Assembly: GCA_025210525.1 (NCBI GenBank)
Contig: JAOARP010000003.1
Span: forward strand, 1-64,000
Source of the DNA: Marinisporobacter sp.
Lineage (GTDB): Bacteria; Bacillota; Clostridia; Peptostreptococcales; Thermotaleaceae
Length of the DNA: 64,000 bases
Reading direction: 5' to 3'
Shown: in pieces, positions 42,170 through 50,873 of the stretch
Layout of the letters: the number at the start of each line of letters is the position of its first letter
Numbering within the stretch: position 1 is the first letter of the stretch
Made by a program: the position numbers and the translations under genes
Notes under the pieces: model-generated
What the model was told of the DNA's origin: nothing
Seen by the model: the letters and a program-made list of their open reading frames with translations, nothing else
Database searches by the model: none

Positions 42170-44617
42170 ATGCAATTAAATATAGAACAAAAAAAGCTCA
42201 TACAAGCAAAACCAAATGGACAAATATTAATAAAGGGTGTAGCAGGAAGCGGAAAAACAACAGTAGCCGTAAATAGAATACCCTTTTTACTCAATAACTA
42301 TTGCTTTCAAAAGGAAGATTGTATTTTAGCTGTAACCTTCAATAAAACCCTTGTTAACTATATTGAATACTTATATGAAAAAGTAGACCAAGAAGATCAA
42401 ATGTCCTTTAAAGAAATCATGAATGCTTCAGAAAATAAAGTAGACATACAAACTATCGATAGCATCATGTATAAATATTTTATGAATTTTAAGAAAAAGA
42501 AAAAACTAGAATATGAAGTTTTATATAACAACAAGGAAAAAATAAACATACTATCAGAATCAATAGCACAGATGAAAAAAGAATATCCAAAAGTAAAAAT
42601 ACTAGATCAAAAGAAGACATTATTCATGCTAGATGAAATTGACTGGATCAAATCATGTGATTATATGGAAAAAGAAGAATATCAAAATATAGATCGACTA
42701 GGAAGAATGAGCAACAAAGGAAAAGAAGGACCCCAAAGATTAAACAAAAGATCAGATAGTAGAGCTGCTATATTTGAAGTGATGCTTCTTTACAATGAGA
42801 AATTAAAAGAAAAAGGATATATAGATTTTAAAGATATGGCATTACTTGCATTAGAAGAAGCAAAGAATGGCGTACAAAAAAAGTATACGCATATATTAAT
42901 AGATGAAAGCCAAGATTTAACAAGAGTACAAATAGAGTTTTTAAAATTACTCTATCATCCTAAAGAATATGGAAGCTTTTGTTTTATAGCAGATACAGCG
43001 CAAAGCATCTACCCCCATTCATGGTTTGTAAAGGGAAGAAGTTTTACAAGTATAGGATTTGATATGACAGGTAAAAGCAATTCCTTAAGCAAAAATTATC
43101 GAACCACTACTCAAATCGCACAAGCAGCCTATAGCTTAATAGAAAAAGATCCAAATATCGTAGAAGATGAAAATTATGTAAAACCAGCGTTAATGGATAA
43201 AAAGGGAGAATATCCTGTATATAAATGGACCAAAAATCCTCAAGAAGAAGCAGAATATATAAAAAACGAAATAAAGAATAATCTACTATCAACCTATCAG
43301 GCAAAAGAGATTGCAATTATTGCTAGAAATAAAAATCAACTAGAATATATGGAAGGATACCTAAAGAATCAAGGAATAAAATGTAGCATCTTAAATAAAA
43401 CCAATCCTAAATTTGAAGAAGACGAAATCAAGCTATTAACCATGCATTCCATAAAAGGGCTAGAATTTAAAGTTGTCATGATTATAGGACTAAACAAAGG
43501 AAAGATTCCCTTCGTATCCTATCAAGGAATGGAAGACTTGGAAATGCAAGAAACCTCTGATCGGAAATTATTCTATGTGGGTATGACAAGAGCAACAGAA
43601 TTATTATATTTAAGTAATAGTTCAAAGCCCTCTAAATTTATCTATGAATTAGAACCAAGCTACCTAAAAATTAGACAAAATACAAAAATGAAGAAATTTT
43701 TTAGCATAAAATTAGATGAATACCTTTTTCAAGAAAGAATCATCGATTTATACTCTAACGAAGAAAGAGTAAGACAATGGGTGATTTCAGAATTAATCCA
43801 TACATATAAATATCCTATGAGTCTTATAGATGTAGAATACAAAGTCAACAATTTTTCAAATCCAGGTTTTGTAGATATTGTTGTGAATATCTATAAAAAG
43901 AATACAAAAATTCCTTATATATTCATAGAAACAAAAGCAGCCTTTGGTGGAATTAATGGAGGGCTTGACCAACTAAAAAGCTATATGAGCAATAGTCAAA
44001 CCTGCCAATACGGTATAGTAACAGATGGCAACGAACTTAGGATGATCAATAAAGGCTTTGAAGAAATTCAAGATATTCCACAATTTCATTCATCTATGAT
44101 TCCTTCTAGTATAGAAGAATATACCTATGTAGATCTAAAACACAATAAAAATTATGAATTACTAAGAGATCCAAGTGATTACAAAGAATTAGTCATAAGA
44201 GATCAGCAACAAAATACAGACTACAAGGCTGAAAAATTAGAAGAGCTATACATGTACGGAGAAATCGTAGCAGGCATCCCAAAGCTTGCTAGTGAAGAAA
44301 TAGGAAACAGCTTTCATCTGCCAACGGAATGGGTACAAAACAAAGAAGATTGCTTTTTACTAAAAGTCACTGGAGATAGTATGGAAGGTGCAAATATACA
44401 AGATGGGGATTATGTAGTTATCAAAAAACAAAACACAGCAGAAAACATGGATCTAGTAGCAGCTACCATTGATGAAAATGCTACCTTAAAAAAGTTCATG
44501 AGCATGGGAGACACCATTTTACTCATTCCAGAAAACAAAAAATACGAACCCATTCAAATGAAAAGTAATCAAGTATATATCAATGGAGTTGTGATTGGCA
44601 TATTGAAGAGAGGATAA
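42170..44617 (+). CDS. UvrD-like helicase fused to a PD-(D/E)XK nuclease and a LexA-type S24 self-cleaving domain
   Basis: 815 residues with three parts. (1) Residues 1-500: SF1 helicase, GVAGSGKTTVAVNR, LIDESQDLTR, FIADTAQSIYP, SKNYRTT, TMHSIKGLEFK, YVGMTRATELLYLS. (2) About 515-650: a type-I-restriction-like nuclease, catalytic D569 (GFVDIVV), E587 and K589 (FIETKA). (3) About 690-815: a full S24 domain with cleavage site A701-G702 (EIVAGIP), nucleophile S737 (GDSMEGA) and base K774 (TLKKF). The S-to-K gap of 37 equals LexA and the A-to-S gap of 36 is one more than LexA. AGGAGGGG precedes the ATG. The parts lie in one frame with no break. Probable role: DNA damage- or phage-triggered processing, with self-cleavage releasing parts. 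Activity is inferred; all catalytic residues are visible. Confidence 0.9.
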   Translation: MQLNIEQKKLIQAKPNGQILIKGVAGSGKTTVAVNRIPFLLNNYCFQKEDCILAVTFNKTLVNYIEYLYEKVDQEDQMSFKEIMNASENKVDIQTIDSIMYKYFMNFKKKKKLEYEVLYNNKEKINILSESIAQMKKEYPKVKILDQKKTLFMLDEIDWIKSCDYMEKEEYQNIDRLGRMSNKGKEGPQRLNKRSDSRAAIFEVMLLYNEKLKEKGYIDFKDMALLALEEAKNGVQKKYTHILIDESQDLTRVQIEFLKLLYHPKEYGSFCFIADTAQSIYPHSWFVKGRSFTSIGFDMTGKSNSLSKNYRTTTQIAQAAYSLIEKDPNIVEDENYVKPALMDKKGEYPVYKWTKNPQEEAEYIKNEIKNNLLSTYQAKEIAIIARNKNQLEYMEGYLKNQGIKCSILNKTNPKFEEDEIKLLTMHSIKGLEFKVVMIIGLNKGKIPFVSYQGMEDLEMQETSDRKLFYVGMTRATELLYLSNSSKPSKFIYELEPSYLKIRQNTKMKKFFSIKLDEYLFQERIIDLYSNEERVRQWVISELIHTYKYPMSLIDVEYKVNNFSNPGFVDIVVNIYKKNTKIPYIFIETKAAFGGINGGLDQLKSYMSNSQTCQYGIVTDGNELRMINKGFEEIQDIPQFHSSMIPSSIEEYTYVDLKHNKNYELLRDPSDYKELVIRDQQQNTDYKAEKLEELYMYGEIVAGIPKLASEEIGNSFHLPTEWVQNKEDCFLLKVTGDSMEGANIQDGDYVVIKKQNTAENMDLVAATIDENATLKKFMSMGDTILLIPENKKYEPIQMKSNQVYINGVVIGILKRG

Positions 44618-44624
44618 AATGGGG

Positions 44625-44798
44625 ATGAATATTGATGAGATAAGAAAAATACACTATACACAAAAAGGAAGAGAAGAAAAAGCAATCAAAATAGCACAAA
44701 ATCTATTGAAAATGGGATTATCTGTTGAACAAGTAGCACAAGCTTCAGAACTTAGTGTAGAAGAAGTAGAAGAGATCAAAAAGAAAATGGTTCATTAA
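44625..44798 (+). pseudogene. Tail-only copy of the Rpn-family gene
   Basis: 57 codons, MNIDEIRKIHYTQKGREEK then AIKIAQNLLKMGLSVEQVAQ and ELSVEEVEEIKKKMVH, nearly identical to the C-terminus of the protein at 34650-35591 (FDMSIDEIRKIHYTQKGREEG onward). A GAGAGGATAAAATGGGG precedes it, so translation is possible. It is followed by the same hairpin, 11 bases after the stop, as the full gene is. I read it as a duplicated or left-over 3' end rather than an independent gene. Confidence 0.78.
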
Positions 44799-44808
44799 TA
44801 TCCATATT

Positions 44809-44849
44809 AAAAAGATAGAGTACTTCGAAGGAAGGAAATATCTTTTTTT
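44809..44849 (+). terminator. Recurrent AGTACTTC hairpin, copy j
   Basis: AAAAAGATAG-AGTA-CTTC, tetraloop GAAG, GAAG-GAA-ATATCTTTTTTT. It serves the UvrD-LexA fusion transcript. Confidence 0.92.
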
Positions 44850-44994
44850 ATTTCACAAAAAACCACACGCTACAAGAAATTACTCCAAAAGCATATATTT
44901 TTCGGAATGAAACAACGAAAAATGACAAATTTTTCATCATTATTTTTGTACTATAGAAGTAAAATATAATCTAATGAAGTTCGGAGGAAATCTT

Positions 44995-47022
44995 ATGGCG
45001 ATTACAATACCTGAAAGTATTAGTGCTTTACAAAATATAACAAACGGAGAAAAGAGACTATTTAAAGTCCTAAAAGATATACTTCCAGAGAATTATATGG
45101 TTTGGTATGAGTTGAGAGTAAATAGTAGATATCCAGACTTTATCATATTAGGACCAGATTTAGGATTAGTTGTACTAGAAGTAAAGGATTGGCAGATAAG
45201 CTCTATTAGTGAGGCTGATTCCAATACATATACCCTTCATCAAAATGAAAATCATAAAAATCCAATAAAGCAAGCAAGAGAATATATGTTTCACATCGTA
45301 AATGAATTAAAAAAGGATAGAAAACTAACAGAGTCAAATGGAAAATATCAAGGGAACTTACGATTTTCCTATGGACATGGTGTTGTATTTACTAGGATAC
45401 TAAAAAGCTCTTTTGAGAAAAGCCCTTTTGTAGGAACAATAGAAGAAAAAGCTGTTATCTTCCAAGATGAATTTAAACAAATAGAAGAAAACCAAGATAC
45501 AAACAGGCTTATCGAAAAGTTACGAGCTATGATTCCAAATGGATTTAACTTTCAAACATTAGAGAAAAACACCATAGATCGAATAAGAGGAAATCTATTC
45601 AAAGAAGTAAAGCTTTCAACAGACAATGAAGCCATATTTAAAGTGATGAACCTCAATCAAGAAAGATATGCAAAAGGCTTAGGATACGGACATCGTGTGA
45701 TTAGAGGAGTAGCAGGAAGTGGAAAAACTGTTGTTTTAATGTGTAGAGCAAAATATTTATCAGAGCTACATAAAGACTGGAACATACTCGTTCTTTGCTT
45801 TAATAAAACATTAGCAGCATATCTTAAAGATTCCATTATAGGTGAAAATATAAAAAATGTAGAAGTATCCCATTTACATGGATGGATCAATCCAATATTT
45901 AAGAATAATGGGTTAAATAGCGTTTATAAAGATGAAGATTTAACCAAGAATATATCTAAAATAACAGATACCATGCTTCAAAAAGAGAAAAAATATGATG
46001 CTATCATCATAGATGAAGGACAGGACTTTGAAAAAGAATGGCTAGCCTTTATCGTAAAATGCTTAAGAAATCCAGAGCATAGCCATTTATTATTAGCTTC
46101 AGATGGTGCACAGAACTTATACAATAGAAAATATACACTAAAATCCATAGGGATCAAAGCATCTGGTAGAACCGTTATTATGAGAGAAAACTACAGAAAT
46201 ACAAAAGAGATATTAGACTACGCTCACAACTTTTTGATAGAAAGTATAGATGCAGAGGATAAAAACATAGAAGATAATAACTATATAATAAACCCAAAAG
46301 CTAGCTTAAGAGAAGGAAATAATGTAAATCTTATGGACTGCTCAGATTTTTATGATGAAGCTTACAGGATTGTAGGAGAAATAACAAAGCTCAATAAAAA
46401 TGGTATAAGGTTTGGGGACATATGTATTTTATATCCTTTCAAGAAATATAAAGATACAAATTATCTACAAATCATAGAGGAAGTATTAAGCAAAGAAAAT
46501 ATTCCCTATTTTTCTATGAGTAAATCAAGTAATACAAAATCTAAATTCAAAATGGATTATGATAGCGTCAAACTATCTACCATCCATAGCTCAAAAGGGC
46601 TAGACTTTAAAAAGGTATTTATCTGTGGAATTAATGATGGCATATTAAAATACTCAAGTTTAGAGAAAGCAAAGAAACTTCTTTATGTTGGAATGACAAG
46701 AGCGAGAAATGACTTAAGTATTACATATAGTGTAAATAATGATATAACAAGATCTATGGTTAAAACATACAAAGAAGTGGTAAGACCTAAAGCTACTTTT
46801 TCAAATAGAAAAGAAAAATATACATTTGTAGAGAAAGAGATCTTTAAACCTAAGAAGGAAAGAAAGGCAATAAATACAGAGCGTAAACCTTATAACTTAG
46901 GTCAAGATTATGTTGCAGCCACAAAAGATACACAAAAGGATTCCTATATTCAAAAGGATAATCATGAAAGAAAAGGCGCATCAAAGGTAATGTCTCTTAT
47001 AAAGAATATATTTGGAATTTAG
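44995..47022 (+). CDS. NERD-domain SF1 helicase
   Basis: About 675 residues. The N-terminal NERD nuclease-related domain (about residues 10-130) has the pattern WYELRVNSRYPDFIILGPDL and LGLVVLEVKDWQ, where D and the E-x-K pair fit a PD-(D/E)XK core. A UvrD-like helicase follows: GVAGSGKTVVLMCRA, IIIDEGQDFEKEW, LLASDGAQNLY, RENYRNTKE, TIHSSKGLDFKKV and YVGMTRARNDLSI. The tail is basic and disordered. Start ATG at 44995 has GGAGG eight bases upstream. Same general theme (nuclease plus SF1 helicase) as the preceding gene; NERD helicases are often found in defence regions, but a specific role is inferred only. Confidence 0.88.
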   Translation: MAITIPESISALQNITNGEKRLFKVLKDILPENYMVWYELRVNSRYPDFIILGPDLGLVVLEVKDWQISSISEADSNTYTLHQNENHKNPIKQAREYMFHIVNELKKDRKLTESNGKYQGNLRFSYGHGVVFTRILKSSFEKSPFVGTIEEKAVIFQDEFKQIEENQDTNRLIEKLRAMIPNGFNFQTLEKNTIDRIRGNLFKEVKLSTDNEAIFKVMNLNQERYAKGLGYGHRVIRGVAGSGKTVVLMCRAKYLSELHKDWNILVLCFNKTLAAYLKDSIIGENIKNVEVSHLHGWINPIFKNNGLNSVYKDEDLTKNISKITDTMLQKEKKYDAIIIDEGQDFEKEWLAFIVKCLRNPEHSHLLLASDGAQNLYNRKYTLKSIGIKASGRTVIMRENYRNTKEILDYAHNFLIESIDAEDKNIEDNNYIINPKASLREGNNVNLMDCSDFYDEAYRIVGEITKLNKNGIRFGDICILYPFKKYKDTNYLQIIEEVLSKENIPYFSMSKSSNTKSKFKMDYDSVKLSTIHSSKGLDFKKVFICGINDGILKYSSLEKAKKLLYVGMTRARNDLSITYSVNNDITRSMVKTYKEVVRPKATFSNRKEKYTFVEKEIFKPKKERKAINTERKPYNLGQDYVAATKDTQKDSYIQKDNHERKGASKVMSLIKNIFGI

Positions 47023-47255
47023 CTGTTTTTAGGGGGGATTTTATTTTAGAGTAGAGGATAAGACTATGAGGGGGCAGGTTTTCGAAATTTACTTATTTAA
47101 GCGTGACCCTATTTGGTAGGTAGTGTTATTAAGTACAGACAGTAATATGCTAATGAAAATATACAAATATATTCCAATGTATCTATGTGAAAATAGGTGG
47201 CTTTTTATGTTAAAACTACATGGTTGTTTAATAAATTTAAGATGGGGTGGAAATA
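47023..47255 (+). other. 233-base gap before the RecQ-type gene
   Basis: A poly-G rich start (AGGGGGGATTTTATTTTAG) with no clear hairpin terminator and no supported gene. A short open frame (47123-47314) is out of frame with the RecQ start and has no ribosome site. A promoter for the downstream pair is expected here, but no convincing -35/-10 pair was found. Confidence 0.5.
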
Positions 47256-49343
47256 TTGAAAAAAATTGGAGAAAACCATTTGAAAAAGATGTTTGGAAAA
47301 GAAGCAAGATTTAGAAATGGACAATGGGAAGCTATTGATTCTGTTTTGAATAACAGAAGAACGCTTGTTGTTCAAAAAACAGGATGGGGAAAAAGTGCTG
47401 TGTATTTTATAGCAACAAAAATATTACGAGAACAGGGAAAAGGACCAACTATACTCATTAGTCCTTTATTATCACTAATGAATAATCAAATAGAAACAGC
47501 AGAGAAACTTGGATTAAAGGCTGTAACAATAAATTCAAACAATGTTGATCAATGGAGTGATATAGAGGAAAAATTAATTTCAAATGAATGTGATATTTTA
47601 TTAGTTTCACCTGAAAGACTGGGAAATAGAGAGTTTATAGATAGTGTTTTGAATAGAATTAAATCATCTATTGGAATGTTTGTTGTTGATGAAGCACATT
47701 GTATATCAGATTGGGGACATGACTTTAGACCTGATTATAGAAGGATTTTAAGAATAATTCAAAGCTTACCTAGTAATATGCCATTATTAGGAACAACGGC
47801 AACAGCGAATGAGAGGGTTATATTTGATATAAAAGAACAAGTGGGAGAAGAATTAAATATTCTTAGGGGACCATTGACAAGAGAATCATTAAGAATTCAA
47901 ACTATAAAATTAAATAATCAAGCAGAGCGATTAGCATGGTTGTATGAAAACATAAATAAATTTAATGGTTCAGGAATTATTTATTGTTTAACTAAAAATG
48001 ATTGTAATTTAGTTGCAAAATATTTAAGAAACAGAGGAATAGATGCACTAGAATATTATTCATCATTATCGAAAAGTAGTGAAGGAAATAGACAACTAAG
48101 GAATGAAAGAGAAAAAAAACTTATGAATAATCAAGTAAAGGCATTAGTTGCAACAGTAGCTTTAGGCATGGGGTTTGACAAACCAGATATTGGATTTGTT
48201 ATACATTATCAAAGGCCAGGTTCACTTGTAGCCTATTATCAACAAATAGGAAGAGCTGGAAGAGGAATTGAGAATGCTTATACAATATTATTAAACGGGA
48301 AAGAAGACGATGACATACAAGATTACTTTATAAAGAGTGCATTTCCAACAGTAACAGAAATGAATGAAATAATTAATGCTATTGAAGAAATCCATGAAGG
48401 AAGAAGTAAAAGAGATATACTTGGTGATGTAAATATTAAATCAGGTAGAGTTGAAAAATGTTTAAAGTTTTTAGAAATTGATGGTATTATATATAAAGAA
48501 GGAAGTAAATATTATAGATCAGTGAATAAATGGATACCTAATTTTGAAAGAGGAAAAGCTATAACGAAACTAAGATATCAAGAATTAGAACAGATGAGAG
48601 AGTATGTAGATTATGATGGATGCTACATGAGATTTATTGCAAATGAATTAAATGATCCATTTGCGCATGATTGTGGAAAATGTTCTAATTGTGTAGGGGA
48701 AAAATTCATTTCAGAAAATGTTAATAGAAAAAATGTAATAGAAGCTATACGATTTATAAAAGGTGAGTTTTTAGAAATAGAACCTAGAAAACAATGGCCG
48801 AATAAGGAGATTTCACCAAATGGGAAAATAAATATACCAAAAGATAAACAAGTAGAAAAAGGAATTGCATTGTGTTCTTATGGAGATGCTGGTTGGGGAG
48901 AATTAGTAAAGCAGGGAAAATATAAAGATCATAATTTTGATGATAGACTTGTAGATGCTGCTTATAACTTGTTAAAAGATAGGATTAAAGAATGGAATAT
49001 AAACTGGATTACATCAATTCCATCTTTAAGAAGACCAACTTTAGTGAAGAGTTTTGCAGAAAGGTTAGCTAAAAAATTAGGATTATATTATGAAGAAGTA
49101 ATATATAAAAAACAACCTACAAAAGAGCAAAAAACTTTTGAAAATAGTAATATGCAGGCTAAAAATGCATTTGATGGATTTGCATTGAATAAAGTATATG
49201 AAGGTAATGTATTGATTGTAGATGATATGGTAGATTCACGTTGGACATTTGCAGTCACTACATATCTTTTGAGAGATACTGGAGCTAATCAAGTTTATCC
49301 ATTTGCTCTGGCTGTTACATCAGGATCGGAAGGTGGGAAATAA
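47256..49343 (+). CDS. RecQ-family helicase with C-terminal phosphoribosyltransferase domain (PsyrT/RqlH-like)
   Basis: About 695 residues. RecQ core motifs: QKTGWGKSAVYFI (Walker A), SPLLSLMNNQ, FVVDEAHCISDWGHDFRPDY (DEAH), GTTATAN, ATVALGMGFDKPDI and QQIGRAGRG. RecQ zinc residues follow in CYMRF ... DCGKCSNC. From about residue 530 is a phosphoribosyltransferase fold with the PRPP-loop motif GNVLIVDDMVDSRWTF (about 650-665). This RecQ-PRTase architecture with a DprA gene next is the PsyrTA/RqlHI type. GGGGTGG precedes the TTG at 47256 by six bases; a GTG at 47247 is an alternative. The stop is 3 bases before dprA. Confidence 0.9.
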   Translation: MKKIGENHLKKMFGKEARFRNGQWEAIDSVLNNRRTLVVQKTGWGKSAVYFIATKILREQGKGPTILISPLLSLMNNQIETAEKLGLKAVTINSNNVDQWSDIEEKLISNECDILLVSPERLGNREFIDSVLNRIKSSIGMFVVDEAHCISDWGHDFRPDYRRILRIIQSLPSNMPLLGTTATANERVIFDIKEQVGEELNILRGPLTRESLRIQTIKLNNQAERLAWLYENINKFNGSGIIYCLTKNDCNLVAKYLRNRGIDALEYYSSLSKSSEGNRQLRNEREKKLMNNQVKALVATVALGMGFDKPDIGFVIHYQRPGSLVAYYQQIGRAGRGIENAYTILLNGKEDDDIQDYFIKSAFPTVTEMNEIINAIEEIHEGRSKRDILGDVNIKSGRVEKCLKFLEIDGIIYKEGSKYYRSVNKWIPNFERGKAITKLRYQELEQMREYVDYDGCYMRFIANELNDPFAHDCGKCSNCVGEKFISENVNRKNVIEAIRFIKGEFLEIEPRKQWPNKEISPNGKINIPKDKQVEKGIALCSYGDAGWGELVKQGKYKDHNFDDRLVDAAYNLLKDRIKEWNINWITSIPSLRRPTLVKSFAERLAKKLGLYYEEVIYKKQPTKEQKTFENSNMQAKNAFDGFALNKVYEGNVLIVDDMVDSRWTFAVTTYLLRDTGANQVYPFALAVTSGSEGGK

Positions 49344-49345
49344 AA

Positions 49346-50698
49346 TTGTATTTATCAGAAGATTCAGTAGCAATTATATTGATTTGTAGTAATCTAGCTA
49401 TATCAAGAAATTTAAATTTAAAACCCTATACCATAACAGAATGGAATAAACTCGCAGATAAATTATTAGATTCATCGGTTAAAAGACCTAAAAATTTATT
49501 AAAATTAAGTAGAGAAGAATTACAAAAAGAATTAGAATTACCAGATAAAGAGGTAAGTAGACTTTTAGAGTTACTATCTAGGGGAGGAAACTTAGCTATT
49601 GAGCTTGAAAATTTAAGAAACAAAGGAATAAGAATAGTTACAAGGGCAGATAGAGAATATCCTAGTCAATTCAAAGAAAAGTTAAAGAAAAAATCACCTC
49701 CTGTATTATATTATTGTGGAGATCTTAAATTATTGAATACTGAAGGTATTGCAGTGGTAGGATCGAGGAATATAGATGAGATAGCTTTAGAATTCACAAA
49801 AAAATTAGTTATTAAAGCAGTGGAGGAGAACTTAACTATTTATTCAGGAGGAGCAAAAGGGGTAGATAGTGTTTCAGAAGAGGAAGCATTAAAGTATAAT
49901 GGTAGAGTTGTTTCTTTTATAGCAGATGGCTTAGCTAATAGAATAAAAAGAAAACATATAAGAGAGAAGATAATGGATGGACAATTATTAGTTTTATCTG
50001 CACATCATCCGAATATGACTTTTAAAAGTTGGATTGCAATGGAAAGAAATAAATATGTATATACTTTATCACATGCTGCATTTGTAGTATCTGCTGATTA
50101 CAAAAAAGGTGGTACTTGGGCTGGCGCCACAGAAAATGTTAGAAATAATTGGGTAAAATTAATTGTAAGAAAAGAAGAAAAATTAAAAGGAAATGAAGAA
50201 TTATTAAAATTAGGCGGTATTCCACTAGAAGACGTTTTTGAAAATAAAAATTTTGATTTAAAGAAATTCATTGAAAATAATGAAGGGACAACAATAGAGG
50301 ATCAACAAGAAAAAGTAGTTCAATCTTCTATATTTGATATCCCAAAAGATATAAAACAAGAAGATAATGCAATAGTTAAAGATAAATCCAGTCTCGAGAC
50401 AAAGTTAGATAATAAGGAGATCGAAGAAAATAATCAGAAAAATACTGAACAAGAAAATAAATCAATTATTGAAGAAGATAAAAAGAGTGAGATTGAATCT
50501 GATGATGAAAAAACATATGATATTTATTATATAGCGCTGCCAACAATAAAAAGAATTTTGAAAGAAGAAAAAAAAGGGGATGAGGTAGCTAGAATATTAA
50601 ATGTCAATAAGAAACAAGCAAATGATTGGATTAATAGAGCGCTGAAAGATGGAGAAATTAAAAAGTTAACAAGACCAGTAAGATATAAGTGTATTTAA
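49346..50698 (+). CDS. DprA/Smf-like protein, partner of the RecQ-PRTase (PsyrA/RqlI-like)
   Basis: 450 residues. The Rossmann-type DprA domain (about residues 90-300) has GIRIVTRADREYPSQFKEKL, VLYYCGDLKLL, VVGSRNIDE, YSGGAKGVDSVSEEEAL and KKGGTWAGATENV. Residues 300-390 are an acidic, disordered linker, and the last 45 (ARILNVNKKQANDWINRALKDG) look like a small helix-turn-helix. It follows the RecQ gene by two bases with AGGTGGG before the TTG start, so the two are co-translated. DprA loads RecA on ssDNA in transformation; in the PsyrTA/RqlHI pair it acts as the antitoxin-type partner. Confidence 0.88.
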   Translation: MYLSEDSVAIILICSNLAISRNLNLKPYTITEWNKLADKLLDSSVKRPKNLLKLSREELQKELELPDKEVSRLLELLSRGGNLAIELENLRNKGIRIVTRADREYPSQFKEKLKKKSPPVLYYCGDLKLLNTEGIAVVGSRNIDEIALEFTKKLVIKAVEENLTIYSGGAKGVDSVSEEEALKYNGRVVSFIADGLANRIKRKHIREKIMDGQLLVLSAHHPNMTFKSWIAMERNKYVYTLSHAAFVVSADYKKGGTWAGATENVRNNWVKLIVRKEEKLKGNEELLKLGGIPLEDVFENKNFDLKKFIENNEGTTIEDQQEKVVQSSIFDIPKDIKQEDNAIVKDKSSLETKLDNKEIEENNQKNTEQENKSIIEEDKKSEIESDDEKTYDIYYIALPTIKRILKEEKKGDEVARILNVNKKQANDWINRALKDGEIKKLTRPVRYKCI

Positions 50699-50739
50699 GA
50701 ATTTACAAATTAAAAATGAAAAATTAAAAAATGATTTCT

Positions 50740-50780
50740 AAAAAAGATGGGTATTTAAATTTAGAGAACCTATCTTTTTT
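50740..50780 (+). terminator. Hairpin terminator k, related to the recurrent family
   Basis: AAAAAAGATGGGT (50740-50752) pairs with ACCTATCTTTTTT (50768-50780). It lacks the AGTACTTC core but sits at the equivalent place, and the following TGTGGGAAAAAGAGGAATA resembles the sequence after copy i. Confidence 0.8.
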
Positions 50781-50873
50781 CTTTACCTAAAATCATGTGG
50801 GAAAAAGAGGAATATTGTCTATTTTATAGAAATACTTCATAAATAAACTAGACATGAATGAAGAGGTGCAAAA

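Noticed and set aside
8428-44849. The recurrent hairpins as integron attC sites or gene-cassette borders
   Set aside because: All end in a U tract after a stop codon, lack core GTTRRRY sites and no integron integrase is present; terminator is the better explanation.
47123-47314. Short open frame before the RecQ gene
   Set aside because: No ribosome site and it overlaps the RecQ start in another frame.
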